Positions 55,205 through 63,891 are shown, counted from the first letter of the stretch. The stretch is DNA of 64,000 nucleotides from Streptomyces sp. NBC_01341 (GCF_035946055.1 NZ_CP108364.1:7254001-7318000), one strand, 5' to 3'. Made by a program: numbers and translations. Notes: generated by a model not told the origin, from the sequence alone.

Positions 55205-55545
55205 CGCCCGGGAATTTCCGGTCGCCCAGCAGGAGCACGCCAGCCCGTAGATCCACGGCCAGGCGGCGGGCGTATTCCATTTCGCCGGTCGTGGCAGGGC
55301 CGAACACGGCCCCGAGGACCGACCTGGTCCCGCAGGTCACCAGCGCGGTCAGATGCAGTTGCGGGTAACCCGAGGTCCCGCTGCCGAGTCGCTGGCGAGT
55401 GAATACCGTCAGGTTGGCCGGGCAGTCCGGGACCGGCAGCGGAGTGCCGTCGACCGCGACAACCCTCAAACCCCGCCGCCGGGCCCCTCGCCAGGTCCAA
55501 CAGACTGGGCAGAACGTATGCGAACTGAATGGAGTCGAGCGTGAC
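55205..55545 (-). pseudogene. IS4 family transposase fragment
   Basis: Minus-strand RRRGLRVVAVDGTPLPVPDC (first catalytic Asp), ANLTVFTRQRLGSGTSGYPQ, LHLTALVTCGTRSVLGAVFG and LRAGVLLLGDRKFPGD (second Asp). Both termini are missing. Confidence 0.7.
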
Positions 55546-56075
55546 GACGACAAGGGTGATCGATCTGCGGCACTACAGCCGGGGAAGCCTCCCGGAAGGC
55601 TTCAAGGAGATGCTGATCGATGTACACGCCGACTCCTACGCCGATGCCATGTGACAACGAGTTCAACCAGCGGTTTCCCTGGTTCGTCGACCACTGGTCC
55701 GCAATGGACGGCTACGCCTGCGTCGTCGCTTTCGACGGGGACGAACCGACCGGCCTCGCCTACGGCGCCCCGCTGCAGCCGGGGCGTGAATGGTGGCGCT
55801 CCACGGAGTTCGAGCCGGACGACGGCCACACCATGACCTTCGCCGTCTCGGAGGTCATGGTGCGCCCGCGGTGGCGGAAGCAGGGCATATCGGACCGTCT
55901 GCACGAGACGCTGCTGACGGAGCGGAGCGAGGATCTCGCCGTACTCCTGGTCGACGTGACCCACCCGAAGGTGCAAGAGCTCTACGAGACGTGGGGCTAC
56001 GCGAAGGTGGGGGAGCAGCAGCCCTTCGCCGACTCCCCGGTGTACGCGGTGATGCTGAAGAAGCTGCCCGCCTGA
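55541..56075 (+). pseudogene. GNAT acetyltransferase with one-base insertion
   Basis: GTG at 55541 (GGAG upstream) starts MTTTRVIDLRHYSRGSLPEG and runs to ...HADSYADAM before a TGA at 55654. Dropping one T there (GCCATG-T-GACAAC) joins the long frame NEFNQRFPWFVDHWSAMDGY, CVVAFDGDEPTGLAYGAPLQ, MTFAVSEVMVRPRWRKQGIS (acetyl-CoA site) and YETWGYAKVGEQQPFADSPV. About 177 residues if repaired. Otherwise complete. Confidence 0.7.
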
Positions 56076-56088
56076 ATGCGCCCGTCCA

Positions 56089-56115
56089 CGCCCCCGCGTT
56101 TCAGCCGCGGGGGCG
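56089..56115 (+). terminator. hairpin terminator after the GNAT gene
   Basis: CGCCCCCGCG (56089-56098) and CGCGGGGGCG (56106-56115), 10-bp perfect stem with a 7-nt loop, 14 bp after the stop codon. Confidence 0.75.
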
Positions 56116-56179
56116 TTGCGCCCGCGGTTCTATTTCCCGGTGGCAAAACAGGTCGTTGTGAACGGGCTCACGGAACTGC

Positions 56180-56807
56180 GGACAGAGCCGCGTTATTCCC
56201 CATCAGCCCCGGCGTGCGGCTGCGAACCCTGGCTGAGGTTGTTGACCATCTCGGCCAGGCCGCGAAGACCGGGATCATCGACGGCACCGAGATCCGTGTC
56301 CGCCGCCCGGCTGTCGGCCGCAAGGACCGGGACAGGTTCATCTCCGGCAAGAACAAGCAGAACGCCGTGAAGGCCATGGTGTTCACCGACGGGGACGGGC
56401 GGCTGCTGTTCTGCAGCCCGACCAAGCCCGGAAGCTGCGCGGACATCACCCACGCCCGGGAGTTAGGGCTGGTCAAGCTCTTGGCCGACGGTGCAGGGGT
56501 CGAGATCCTTGCCGATGCCGGCTATCAGGGACTCGGAGCACAGACCGGCGGACGCGTCGTGACGCCGCCGCACCGCAAGTTCAAGAAGAATGCCCCGGAC
56601 TGGTACGAGGAGATGCACGAGCGCCAGCGCAAGGCGCATTCCTCACGCCGCATCCGGGTCGAGCACGGCATCGCCCACCTGAAGAACTGGCGGGCGCTGG
56701 CCCGTCACCTCGGCCGCCGCGAGCACATGGACGACACCGTCCAAGCGATCGCCGGCCTACTGTCCCAGCAGCAGACCGCAGACCGGATCCCGACTCGGCA
56801 GACGTGA
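56180..56807 (+). pseudogene. IS5-type (DDE_Tnp_4) transposase lacking its N-terminus
   Basis: About 205 residues: GVRLRTLAEVVDHLGQAAKT, IDGTEIRVRRPAVGRKDRDR (first Asp), ISGKNKQNAVKAMVFTDGDG, VEILADAGYQGLGAQ (second Asp), SRRIRVEHGIAHLKNWRALA (Glu). The catalytic residues are present but the N-terminal HTH region is missing. Matches the two fragments at 6150-7015. Confidence 0.8.
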
Positions 56808-56889
56808 GCACCAAGGCCCCACCGACGCCACCGACGTCCCACCGCTATCCGTGCACGAGCTCGTTAATCTCGTGAGCCTGTGGAGCGGC

Positions 56890-57112
56890 GAACCGAGCTC
56901 AGGCGCAATCACCGTGTGTGGTCGCCGGGAGCGTATCGGCTCCCGGTTCCTCCAGCTTCGGTGGCCAGGCGGGTGGCTTCTTGTCGTGGTAGCCCAGTGC
57001 CTTCGTGATGACGGGAGCCGGGGCTTGGAGGACGAGCTGTCGGATCCCGTGCCGCGCGCCCGCCGCGTCGGCTGTGAAAATCCGCGTGCGGTCGCACGGG
57101 ACGCAGTGATAG
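56890..57112 (-). pseudogene. site-specific integrase C-terminal fragment, tentative
   Basis: Minus-strand GIRQLVLQAPAPVITKALGY, HDKKPPAWPPKLEEPG and, shifted, SRYAPGDHTR. This resembles the C-terminal end of Streptomyces tyrosine-recombinase-like proteins (xPAPVIAxALGYHDKTTxRL...WSRYAxGDH). The catalytic core is absent. Confidence 0.45.
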
Positions 57113-57121
57113 ACATCCGGC

Positions 57122-57922
57122 GTGCAAAACACTCTGGCATTCCCCGACCTGCTGCGACTCATCGACGAACGGTCGGGGGCCTTCCGCTCCGCGGTCGCCG
57201 CCGCTCCCAGCCTCGATGTGCAGGTGCCGACCTGCCCCGGGTGGACGCTGCTCGATCTGGTGAAGCACCTGGGTGGGGGAGACCGTTTCTGGGCCGCCAT
57301 CGTCGGCGCGGGGCCCGCCGACGCTCCCCCGGCCGAGGCCACCGCTGCGCGCGCCGCTCTGGAAGTGCCGCGGGAGCGTGAGGTCCTGCTGGCCTGGCTG
57401 GCCGCGTCGACGCAGCTTCTGGTGAGCGCCCTGCGCGAGGCAGGACCGGAGAGCGGTGGCTGGACGTGGTGGCCTGCGTCGCAGTCACCGCAAACCTCCG
57501 GCGGTATCGCCCGGCATCGGGCACAGGAGACCGCGGTGCACACGTACGACGCCCAGCTCGCCGGGGCCGCCTCGCAACCGCTGCCGGTCGAGGTGGCACT
57601 CGACGGTGTGGAGGAGTTCCTGTTCACCGTCTGCGCGACGCCGAGTGCCTGGCCGCACAAGCCCACGGCCTTCGCCTTCCACGCCGCGGAGGGCCGCTCC
57701 TGGCGCCTCACGGTCGATGGCGACGGCGCACGCGTCACCCGCATCCCCGCGGACACTGCCGCGACCGACGAGGATTCGGACGTAGCCGGCGCCTCCGTCC
57801 ATGGCACGGCCAGTGAGTTGGTCCTCTACTTGTACGACCGTATCCCGGCCGCCTCCTTGCACGTTGACGGAGACGCAGGGCTGCTCGACCTGCTCCGCGC
57901 CTGGGAGCCGGAGGTTAAGTAG
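57122..57922 (+). CDS. maleylpyruvate isomerase/mycothiol-dependent enzyme family protein
   Basis: 266 residues, GTG at 57122. N-terminal DinB-like four-helix bundle (LLRLIDERSGAFRSAVAAAP, VPTCPGWTLLDLVKHLGGGD, then a metal-ligand pattern RHRAQETAVHTYDAQLAGAA near residues 130-150) and a C-terminal MDMPI-type domain (HKPTAFAFHAAEGRSWRLTV, VHGTASELVLYLYDRIPAAS). The TIGR03083 family typically uses mycothiol and a divalent metal held by three His. The substrate is unknown. Complete and undisturbed. Confidence 0.85.
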   Translation: MQNTLAFPDLLRLIDERSGAFRSAVAAAPSLDVQVPTCPGWTLLDLVKHLGGGDRFWAAIVGAGPADAPPAEATAARAALEVPREREVLLAWLAASTQLLVSALREAGPESGGWTWWPASQSPQTSGGIARHRAQETAVHTYDAQLAGAASQPLPVEVALDGVEEFLFTVCATPSAWPHKPTAFAFHAAEGRSWRLTVDGDGARVTRIPADTAATDEDSDVAGASVHGTASELVLYLYDRIPAASLHVDGDAGLLDLLRAWEPEVK

Positions 57923-57926
57923 GACG

Positions 57927-58104
57927 TATCGGCCCGGCAAGCTGCTGTTCGCGTTCTTCGCCACGCGAGCCCGTATGTGATGCGGGCGGCGCTGATGTCG
58001 GGGCAGTGCGCGATCAGCGCCAGGGCGGCGACATCGTCGTCCAGGTGGGCCGGAGCGCGGGTCACGTAGAGGGCGCCGAGGTCTTGCTCGTAAGGGTGGA
58101 TCAT
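57927..58104 (-). pseudogene. small hypothetical fragment
   Basis: ATG at 58104: MIHPYEQDLGALYVTRAPAH, LDDDVAALALIAHCPDISAA, RITYGLAWRRTRTAA. Protein-like composition, but its frame then runs antisense through the end of the mycothiol-enzyme gene, so the original end has probably been lost. Family unknown. Confidence 0.35.
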
Positions 58105-58226
58105 ACGCGGTTCAACGCCGGACGGGAGCGGAAGGCCATCACCCCACGGTGACTCTGGCCGCGCTTCGCCTGTGGCTCCGCCCCTGATCCCTCGAACGCC
58201 CTTCCACGGCAGCCATGCCGATTGAC

Positions 58227-58349
58227 TCAGTCGTCCGCTGCGACGAGGAGAGTGATCCGTCCATCTGAGCGGTCAATGAGCACGAACTCGTGGAAGTACT
58301 CTTGCATACGCCCCCAGTCATGAATGGCCTCGTCGCCGGGATCGCTCAC
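58227..58349 (-). pseudogene. 40-residue C-terminal remnant cut by element 2
   Basis: Reads SDPGDEAIHDWGRMQEYFHE, FVLIDRSDGRITLLVAADD, then stop. It looks like the last third of a small Streptomyces protein. The CTAG target of element 2 lies at its upstream edge (58349-58352), so the insertion removed the rest. The corresponding upstream half is not found beyond 59908. Confidence 0.45.
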
Positions 58350-58397
58350 TAGGCCGTGTATCGAAAGTGAATCTTGGGCTGTGAATGATCACGGTTC

Positions 58398-59273
58398 ATG
58401 GGGCGGGGAGATCTCACGGACGAGCAGTGGGCGGTGCTGGAGCCGTTGTTGCCGAAGGGTGCCAGGGCGGGTCGGCCGCCCGTGTGGCCTCGGCGGCGGT
58501 TGATCGACGGCATACGCTTTCGCGTCCGGACCGGTGTTCCGTGGCGGGACGTCCCCATCGAGTACGGACCGTGGAGCCGGGTCTACGACCTGTTCCGCCG
58601 ATGGCAGCGGAACGGCACCTGGCAGCGGATCCTCACCTGTCTCCAGTCCCTGGCCGACACGCAGGGTGCGATCACGTGGGACTTGAACGTTGACTCCACG
58701 GTCTGCCGTGCCCATCAGCATGCGGCCGGGGCCCGCAGGCAGGGCGACCTGCAGAAGGAGCCGCCGGGCGGCATCTTCACCGAGCCCCGTGATCACGGGC
58801 TGGGAAGATCACGTGGCGGTTTCACCACCAAGCTCCACCTGGCAGTCGAGCAGGGCCAGAAACCCATGTCGATCGTGATCACGGCAGGACAGCGCGGGGA
58901 CTCACCGCAGTTCGAACCAGTGCTGGAGAAGGTCCGAGTGCCCCGCATTGGGCCGGGGCGGCCACGCGTCCGCCCCGGCCGGGTGCGGGCGGACAAGGCG
59001 TACGCCTCCCGGAAGAACCGCGCCTACCTGCGCCGCCGCGGGATCCGCTGCACGATCCCGGACAAGGCCGACCAGGCGCGCAACCGCCAAAACCGCGGCT
59101 CCCGCGGTGGCCGGCCGCCGCATTTCGACCCGGTCGACTACCGCGAGCGCCACGCGGTCGAGTGCGGCATCAACCGTCTCAAAAGGAACCGCGCTGTCGG
59201 CACGCGGTATGACAAGCTCGCGGTCCGCTACGAGGCGACTGTGCTGGTCGCAGCCATCAACGAATGGCTATGA
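58398..59273 (+). CDS. IS5 family (IS427-like) transposase, intact
   Basis: 291 residues in one frame, 45 bp inside the left end. LTDEQWAVLEPLLPKGARAG; GVPWRDVPIEYGPWSRVYDL; WDLNVDSTVCRAHQHAAGAR (first Asp); HGLGRSRGGFTTKLHLAVEQ; RVRADKAYASRKNRAYL (second Asp); YRERHAVECGINRLKRNRAV (Glu); ends YEATVLVAAINEWL. All DDE residues are present. Unlike most IS427 relatives no frameshift is needed. Confidence 0.88.
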   Translation: MGRGDLTDEQWAVLEPLLPKGARAGRPPVWPRRRLIDGIRFRVRTGVPWRDVPIEYGPWSRVYDLFRRWQRNGTWQRILTCLQSLADTQGAITWDLNVDSTVCRAHQHAAGARRQGDLQKEPPGGIFTEPRDHGLGRSRGGFTTKLHLAVEQGQKPMSIVITAGQRGDSPQFEPVLEKVRVPRIGPGRPRVRPGRVRADKAYASRKNRAYLRRRGIRCTIPDKADQARNRQNRGSRGGRPPHFDPVDYRERHAVECGINRLKRNRAVGTRYDKLAVRYEATVLVAAINEWL

Positions 59274-59291
59274 CCGGCACGTGATCACGCG

Positions 59292-59777
59292 TCAAGCCCA
59301 CACCGCTTTGACCACGGCGTGGCCTGCCGAAGCCGCCTGCCCGTAGAACGCTTGCAAGTCCCGGTGATGTTCGAGGTGCTCCTGCCTGGTCCAGCCGAGG
59401 GGAGTGAACCTGGCATCGACAACGTTCCACAGATCGTCGAAAGAGACAGTCGCAAGGAAACGCGCGGCCTGTGACACTCCAGACGGCTCCAGAAGCATCA
59501 GCGGCGGGTCGGAGGGGTCTGCATCAGTGCTGTGGGGCACGGGGCGGCCGCCGTAGATCGGCAGTGTCCAAGGCTCGTCGGCGTCTGTGCAGAGGGCATC
59601 GGCCGCGGCATAGAGGTCGTTGACAGCGTTCCAGCTCTTGTTGATCGAGTGGGCAATGCCTGCTGCGTACTCGGCTTCGTCGTTTTCCCAAGCCTCAGAC
59701 ATGAACGCGGCGAGCCAGGTGTGATCGTCCCGAATCTCGGACTCCGCCGCGGCACGAAAGTGCAGGTAGATGCTCAT
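59292..59777 (-). CDS. DUF1877 (YfbM-like) family protein, passenger gene of element 2
   Basis: 161 residues from the ATG at 59777. Family pattern: MSIYLHFRAAAESEIRDDHT, WLAAFMSEAWENDEAEYAAG, IAHSINKSWNAVNDLYAAAD, LPIYGGRPVPHSTDADPSDP, LMLLEPSGVSQAARFLATVS, FDDLWNVVDARFTP, HHRDLQAFYGQAASAGHAVV. Small alpha/beta protein of unknown function; YfbM relatives are often found singly or near toxin-immunity loci. It converges with the transposase, the stop codons being 19 bp apart, and lies about 130 bp inside the right end. Confidence 0.8.
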   Translation of the reverse strand: MSIYLHFRAAAESEIRDDHTWLAAFMSEAWENDEAEYAAGIAHSINKSWNAVNDLYAAADALCTDADEPWTLPIYGGRPVPHSTDADPSDPPLMLLEPSGVSQAARFLATVSFDDLWNVVDARFTPLGWTRQEHLEHHRDLQAFYGQAASAGHAVVKAVWA

Positions 59778-59906
59778 GACGATGAATCCCTCAGCTCGAC
59801 GACCCACCCGACGGGTCGAACGGACAGAATCTACTTGAGGGCGCTGACAGCCATGTGTCGTCGAGATCGACTCGCACCATCTGGCAGGACTTTCGGTACA
59901 CGGCCT

Positions 59907-59975
59907 AGGTACGACAAGCTCACCGTTCGCTACGAGGCCACAGTCACCATCGCCGTCATCAACGAATGGCTCTGA
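59907..59975 (+). pseudogene. C-terminal end of a second IS427-like transposase
   Basis: YDKLTVRYEATVTIAVINEW L stop, nearly the same as the end of the element 2 transposase (YDKLAVRYEATVLVAAINEWL). The rest is absent. Element 2 inserted at a CTAG inside or beside this gene. Confidence 0.65.
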
Positions 59976-60046
59976 TCTCCCGGGTCGGCCCGGGCCAGCG
60001 GAAACGAGGTATCGCTGCAGGTGGCCGGGCTTCTAGCCTGTGGTCC

Positions 60047-60484
60047 ATGTATCAGCCCAGACGGCACGACCGGCGCCCTGCTCGCCGCAAGCCACCGGAG
60101 CGAGCGCGACGCCAGTCTTCGCAGCTTACGGCCGCCGGAGCTGACGTGGTGCTGGTCGGGTACTTCTCTGCGAAGCAGAAGGACTTCGAATCCCTCATGA
60201 CCTCGGCAGCCCAAGAACTGGCAGCACGGGGCGCTCATGTGGTCGTGCAGATCGTGCAGCGGCGAGGCGTCTCGGACGGCGGAGTTCAGAAGATGAGCCT
60301 GCCCTACTCCTCGCGGACCCTGCTGAGCTACGGAAAGGTCCGCGAGGTAGCTCAGGCGTGCGACCAGGCCAATGCCGACGCGGTGATCTTCATAGCGTCT
60401 TTGACTGAGCGCCAGCAGCGCGTGCTGACAGCAACGCTCGGCCGCCCTGCTGTCAGCCTCTCCGACGCCCTCGCCACTGACTGA
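60047..60484 (+). CDS. stand-alone HflX N-terminal-domain-like protein
   Basis: 145 residues from the ATG at 60047. After a basic N-terminus (RRHDRRPARRKPPERARRQS) it reads ADVVLVGYFSAKQKDFESLM, AARGAHVVVQIVQRRGVSDG, LLSYGKVREVAQACDQANAD and AVIFIASLTERQQRVLTATL, matching the HflX N-terminal domain (nucleotide-binding, precedes the GTPase). The GTPase domain (GxxxxGKS) is entirely absent, and the stop is well placed after SLSDALATD. It could bind ribosomes or nucleotides without GTP hydrolysis. Confidence 0.7.
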   Translation: MYQPRRHDRRPARRKPPERARRQSSQLTAAGADVVLVGYFSAKQKDFESLMTSAAQELAARGAHVVVQIVQRRGVSDGGVQKMSLPYSSRTLLSYGKVREVAQACDQANADAVIFIASLTERQQRVLTATLGRPAVSLSDALATD

Positions 60485-61005
60485 CCGTTACTCGAAGCGG
60501 GCTTTTGAAACAGGCCCTAGCCCGCGTCGGCCTCGGGCCCTCAGCCTGTCCAGCCTCCGCCACCCGCAACAAGTTGGTCCGCCGACTCCGTCAGTGGACC
60601 ATGAAGAAAGATCGAGGCGGGCAGTCCGCGCCGTCACTATCGGCGCCGCGAGCAGGTCGTAGGAACGGAGGGCTGCCGCGAGTTGCAGCCTGACGTCGTC
60701 ATCAACGCGATCGTGGAGAGCGCACTCCGATGTGTGTAGCGGTGCAGGCCGCCTCCCCCTGGACCGCAGCGGCGCGCACCTGGGGTCGTCCGCTGGAACA
60801 GGCTTGCCGAGAGGCTTTGAGGCCGTCCTGTGCAAACTGCCCGACGGCCCAACGCCCTTTTCCGCTCGGCAAGTCGACCGGCGTTCGCAGCGCTGAGGAG
60901 GACGCGGACCGGGCGATGTCATTCTCCCGTTCGAGAGCCGTTGCCTGGTGGGTGGCGGCCTGTAGACTGCCAAAGTACTTGCCAAATCAACTACATGGAG
61001 TTCGC
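60485..61005. other. no supported gene; NmrA gene promoter at the right end
   Basis: A minus-strand frame near 60650-60720 (HTSECALHDRVDDDVRLQLA, LRSYDLLAAPIVTA) is protein-like and may be a fragment, but has neither start nor domain. 60960-61000 contains an 8-bp palindrome AAGTACTT and probably the promoter of the NmrA-like gene. Confidence 0.35.
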
Positions 61006-61983
61006 GTGGAGATCAAGAAGATCATTGCTGTGGTCGGTGCCACGGGCAAGCAGGGCGGGGGGTTGGTGGACGCGGTCCTCGCCGATCCGGACAGCCCGTT
61101 CGTGGTGCGTGCCCTGACGAGGGACTCGAGTTCGCGCGCGGCGGAGGATCTCGTGGCACGCGGCGTGGAGGTCGTCGAAGCCGATCTGGACAGTGAGTCC
61201 AGCCTGGCCCAGGCCTTCGCAGGAGCACATGGCGCCTTCGTCGTGACGGATTTCTGGTCCCCGCTGACTCCCGAACAGGAAGCGGCCAGGCCCCGACCCG
61301 TCAGGGAGTTCGAGCAGGCTGCCAACGCGGCGCGAGCGGCCAAGGCCGCCGGCGTCAGCCACGTGGTGTGGTCGACCCTGGAGGACACACGGCCCCACTT
61401 CGAGGGCACAGGAGACACGGTTCCCCGGGTCGAGGGTGGCTACACGGCACCTCACTTCGATGTGAAGGCCCAGGCAGACGCGATCTTTGCCGAACTGCAA
61501 GTGCCCACGACCTACCTGCGGTTGCCGTTTTTCTACGAGACGCTCTTCCTCGGCATGGGACCAGTCCGCAACCCGCGCGGCGAGCTGGTCCTTTCCATTC
61601 CCATCGCTGATCGCAAGATGACAGTGATCGGAGCCCAGGACATCGGCCGCACGGTGCACCTCATCTTCAAGTCCGCCGGTGACTGGATCGGTAAAACGGT
61701 GTCCATTGCGGCAGAACACGTCACCGGCGAACAGCTCGCCGAGATGCTCTCCGCGGCCGTCGGCGAGAAGGTCACCTATCAGCCCTACAGCTGGCCCGAG
61801 TTCCGCGGTCTGCCCATCCCGCACGCGGTCGCGGTCGCCAACGGACTTCAGTTCCTCGCCGAGAGGTCGGACGACACGGAGCTGCGGGACATCGAGCTGA
61901 CCCACAACCTCAACCCCCAGCTGGAAAGCTATGAGACCTGGATCGGGAAGAACCGGGCTGCCCTTCGCGCGCTCAACGCCTGA
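61006..61983 (+). CDS. NmrA-like NAD(P)-binding protein
   Basis: 325 residues, GTG at 61006 with GGAG at 60997. Rossmann motif IIAVVGATGKQGGGLVDAVL; VVRALTRDSSSRAAEDLVAR; VVEADLDSESSLAQAFAGAH; AKAAGVSHVVWSTLEDTRPH; then TTYLRLPFFYETLFLGMGPV and GAQDIGRTVHLIFKSAGDWI. The family includes NmrA redox sensors and atypical SDR reductases (HSCARG-like); the Tyr-Lys pair is not evident, so a sensor or reductase role is open. Confidence 0.85.
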   Translation: MEIKKIIAVVGATGKQGGGLVDAVLADPDSPFVVRALTRDSSSRAAEDLVARGVEVVEADLDSESSLAQAFAGAHGAFVVTDFWSPLTPEQEAARPRPVREFEQAANAARAAKAAGVSHVVWSTLEDTRPHFEGTGDTVPRVEGGYTAPHFDVKAQADAIFAELQVPTTYLRLPFFYETLFLGMGPVRNPRGELVLSIPIADRKMTVIGAQDIGRTVHLIFKSAGDWIGKTVSIAAEHVTGEQLAEMLSAAVGEKVTYQPYSWPEFRGLPIPHAVAVANGLQFLAERSDDTELRDIELTHNLNPQLESYETWIGKNRAALRALNA

Positions 61984-62352
61984 TCGCCGCACCACGAGGG
62001 AGCGGCCCTGTCGGGTCCGCGGCTGCTCCCCGTCCGTCATCCCCGGAGAAGACCGCCAACCGGAACAAGAAGGGCCGCCGGGGTGGCCGGCCCCTCGGGC
62101 ACGACACCGACTGCGATCTCTCGGTTTCGTGGCAGTGAACCACCTGCAGGAATACCGCCCTGTGGCAGTGGCATCGCCGCGATCTCTCACACCCATGACA
62201 GCGCGCTCCCATTCGGAAACCGGCACCGACCTGCACCAACGCACAGAACCTCACCGCCTCTCACTCCGCTGTCACAGAACGGAGAGATCGCACCGTGGCG
62301 AGTGGCCGCACCCGGCGCTGACCTGCCGTGGTGAGTAGCCGATCTCACGGGT

Positions 62353-62388
62353 GAGCGGTCCGTGCCCACCGGGGGGCACGGACCGCTC
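62353..62388 (+). terminator. 15-bp-stem hairpin
   Basis: GAGCGGTCCGTGCCC (62353-62367) and GGGCACGGACCGCTC (62374-62388) with a 6-nt loop. It lies 370 bp after the NmrA gene; between them no gene is supported, so it may end a longer transcript or a lost gene. Confidence 0.55.
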
Positions 62389-62593
62389 TGGTTGGTCCGT
62401 GTGCGGAACCACTTCCAGGCTGCGCTCCCGGGGCAGCCTGGGCAACCGGCAGCGCTCTGACCTGCTGTGGTGAGTGCGGACAAACGTGCGCCATTTGGCG
62501 GTCGGCAAAGTGGTTGTGACTGGTTGGTCGTGGGCAGTGTCGAACGTCTCTGCGGGGAACTGTCATGATCTCGACCATGGATGAGACCACCGA

Positions 62594-63649
62594 GGTTCTT
62601 ACGAGCTGGTGCGTGATTGCGTTGGAGACGTGGGTGCCTGACCTGACCTGGGGCTTTGTGTCAGTCGGTGGTGTTGTGGTCGGAGACGAGGCCGGCGATG
62701 GCCCGGTAGGTGGCGGGCAGGTTCTCCCGGCGGTGGGTCCAGTGGGTCAGTTGCTTCCAGCGTTTGTGGTCGGCGAGGGCGTGTTCGACGGTGATGCGCT
62801 TTGAAGAGTGCCGGTGTCGGGCTCGTAGGCGGGCTTCGAGGACCTCGGGTGGGCTGACCTTGTTTCCCTTCCTGGGCGGGGTGACCGCTTGGCCGGGGTG
62901 GTCGCGATGGAGTCCGAGGTAGCCGTGGTCCAGGAGGACTTCCACGTCGGGAAGTGCTGGAAACAGGTGCCGATGTCTTCATTGCGTGCGGCGGTCGCGT
63001 CATGCATCCGTTCTGGTCGCAGGGTGTCGGTCCAGAGTGTGCGGCCCTGATGGTCGGCGATGACGGTGGCCTTCATCGTGTTCTGCTTCTTCTTCCCCGA
63101 GACGAAGGAACGGCGTCCGCCGCGGCTGGCCGGGGGCCGGCGGACCTGGACTTCGGTGGCGTCCAGCCGCAGTGCGATGCCTTCAGCCTTGGCGTATGCG
63201 AACACATCCGCCAGGGTCCGCAGCCGCAGGCCGGGCCGGTCTGGGACCGCGCATCCCCGCTCGGCCAGCAGCCCTCGTGTCTCACCGATCGCACGGGTGA
63301 TCGTGGAGCGGTCGACGCCGAACAGCAGCCCCAACGCTGCATGCGGCAAATCATGCCGCAGATGAATCAGTGTGGCCACGACCCGGTCGACGAACACCAG
63401 CCGATGCCGGACACCCGCTCCTGCCCCACGCTTCCTGGCCCCGCCGCGAGCTTCGTAACGCCGGCCCTCGACCACGGCCTGCCAAGGATCGGCCAACTCC
63501 TCAACCAGGCAGGCCAGATGGCCCCGGGAGACCCCCGTGAACACCTGATGCGCGAGAACCGTCCGACTGACCATGATCGCCACAACCGGATCATGCCACC
63601 CACCAGCAAGAACACCTCACCCGCAATCACGCACCAGCTCGCGAGAACC
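62594..63649 (-). mobile_element. IS5-type insertion sequence (DDE_Tnp_4)
   Basis: 28-bp terminal inverted repeats (62594-62621 and 63622-63649) with 26 of 28 identical bases, starting GGTTCT and ending GTGCGTGATTGCG. Length 1056 bp. It contains a transposase on the minus strand with one frameshift. A target duplication could not be assigned with confidence. Confidence 0.8.
62661..63583 (-). pseudogene. IS5-type transposase, one frameshift
   Basis: From the ATG at 63583: MVSRTVLAHQVFTGVSRGHL, HTH-like HAALGLLFGVDRSTITRAIG, RLRTLADVFAYAKAEGIALR, LDATEVQVRRPPASRGGRRS (first Asp), VSGKKKQNTMKATVIADHQG. Near 62950 the frame shifts; the end reads EVLLDHGYLGLHRDHPGQAV (second Asp) and SSKRITVEHALADHKRWKQL (Glu) in another frame. 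One indel repairs it. Confidence 0.8.
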
Positions 63650-63891
63650 CAAGTGGCGCGGCACGGGCAGCTCGGTGTACCGGCCGGTTAACTATCAGCT
63701 CGCTGCCCGTCGCCACATCAGTGGTGCGTGAACCTATGGACATCTCACACCGTTTCATAAGTGACGCTGCGTCAGTGGCGTGACTTGTCCGCGCTCTTGC
63801 TTTCCCTGGGTGTGAGGGGGCGCGCACCACGTGCCGCCGACACGTCCGCTTCCCGTGGCGCGGCGAGCCTGTCCGAAATACTGGAGAAGAA

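Larger units (their letters stand above)
58353..59904 (+). mobile_element. IS5-family element carrying a DUF1877 passenger gene (element 2)
   Basis: 1552 bp between CTAG repeats at 58349-58352 and 59905-59908. Inward-reading ends are GCCGTGTATCGAAAGT (left) and GCCGTGTACCGAAAGT (right), 15 of 16 identical. Inside are an intact transposase (58398-59273, plus strand) and an intact convergent DUF1877 gene (59292-59777). No other copy of the terminal repeat occurs between the two genes, so the passenger gene is part of the unit. The right flank is the end of another IS5 transposase gene. Confidence 0.85.
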
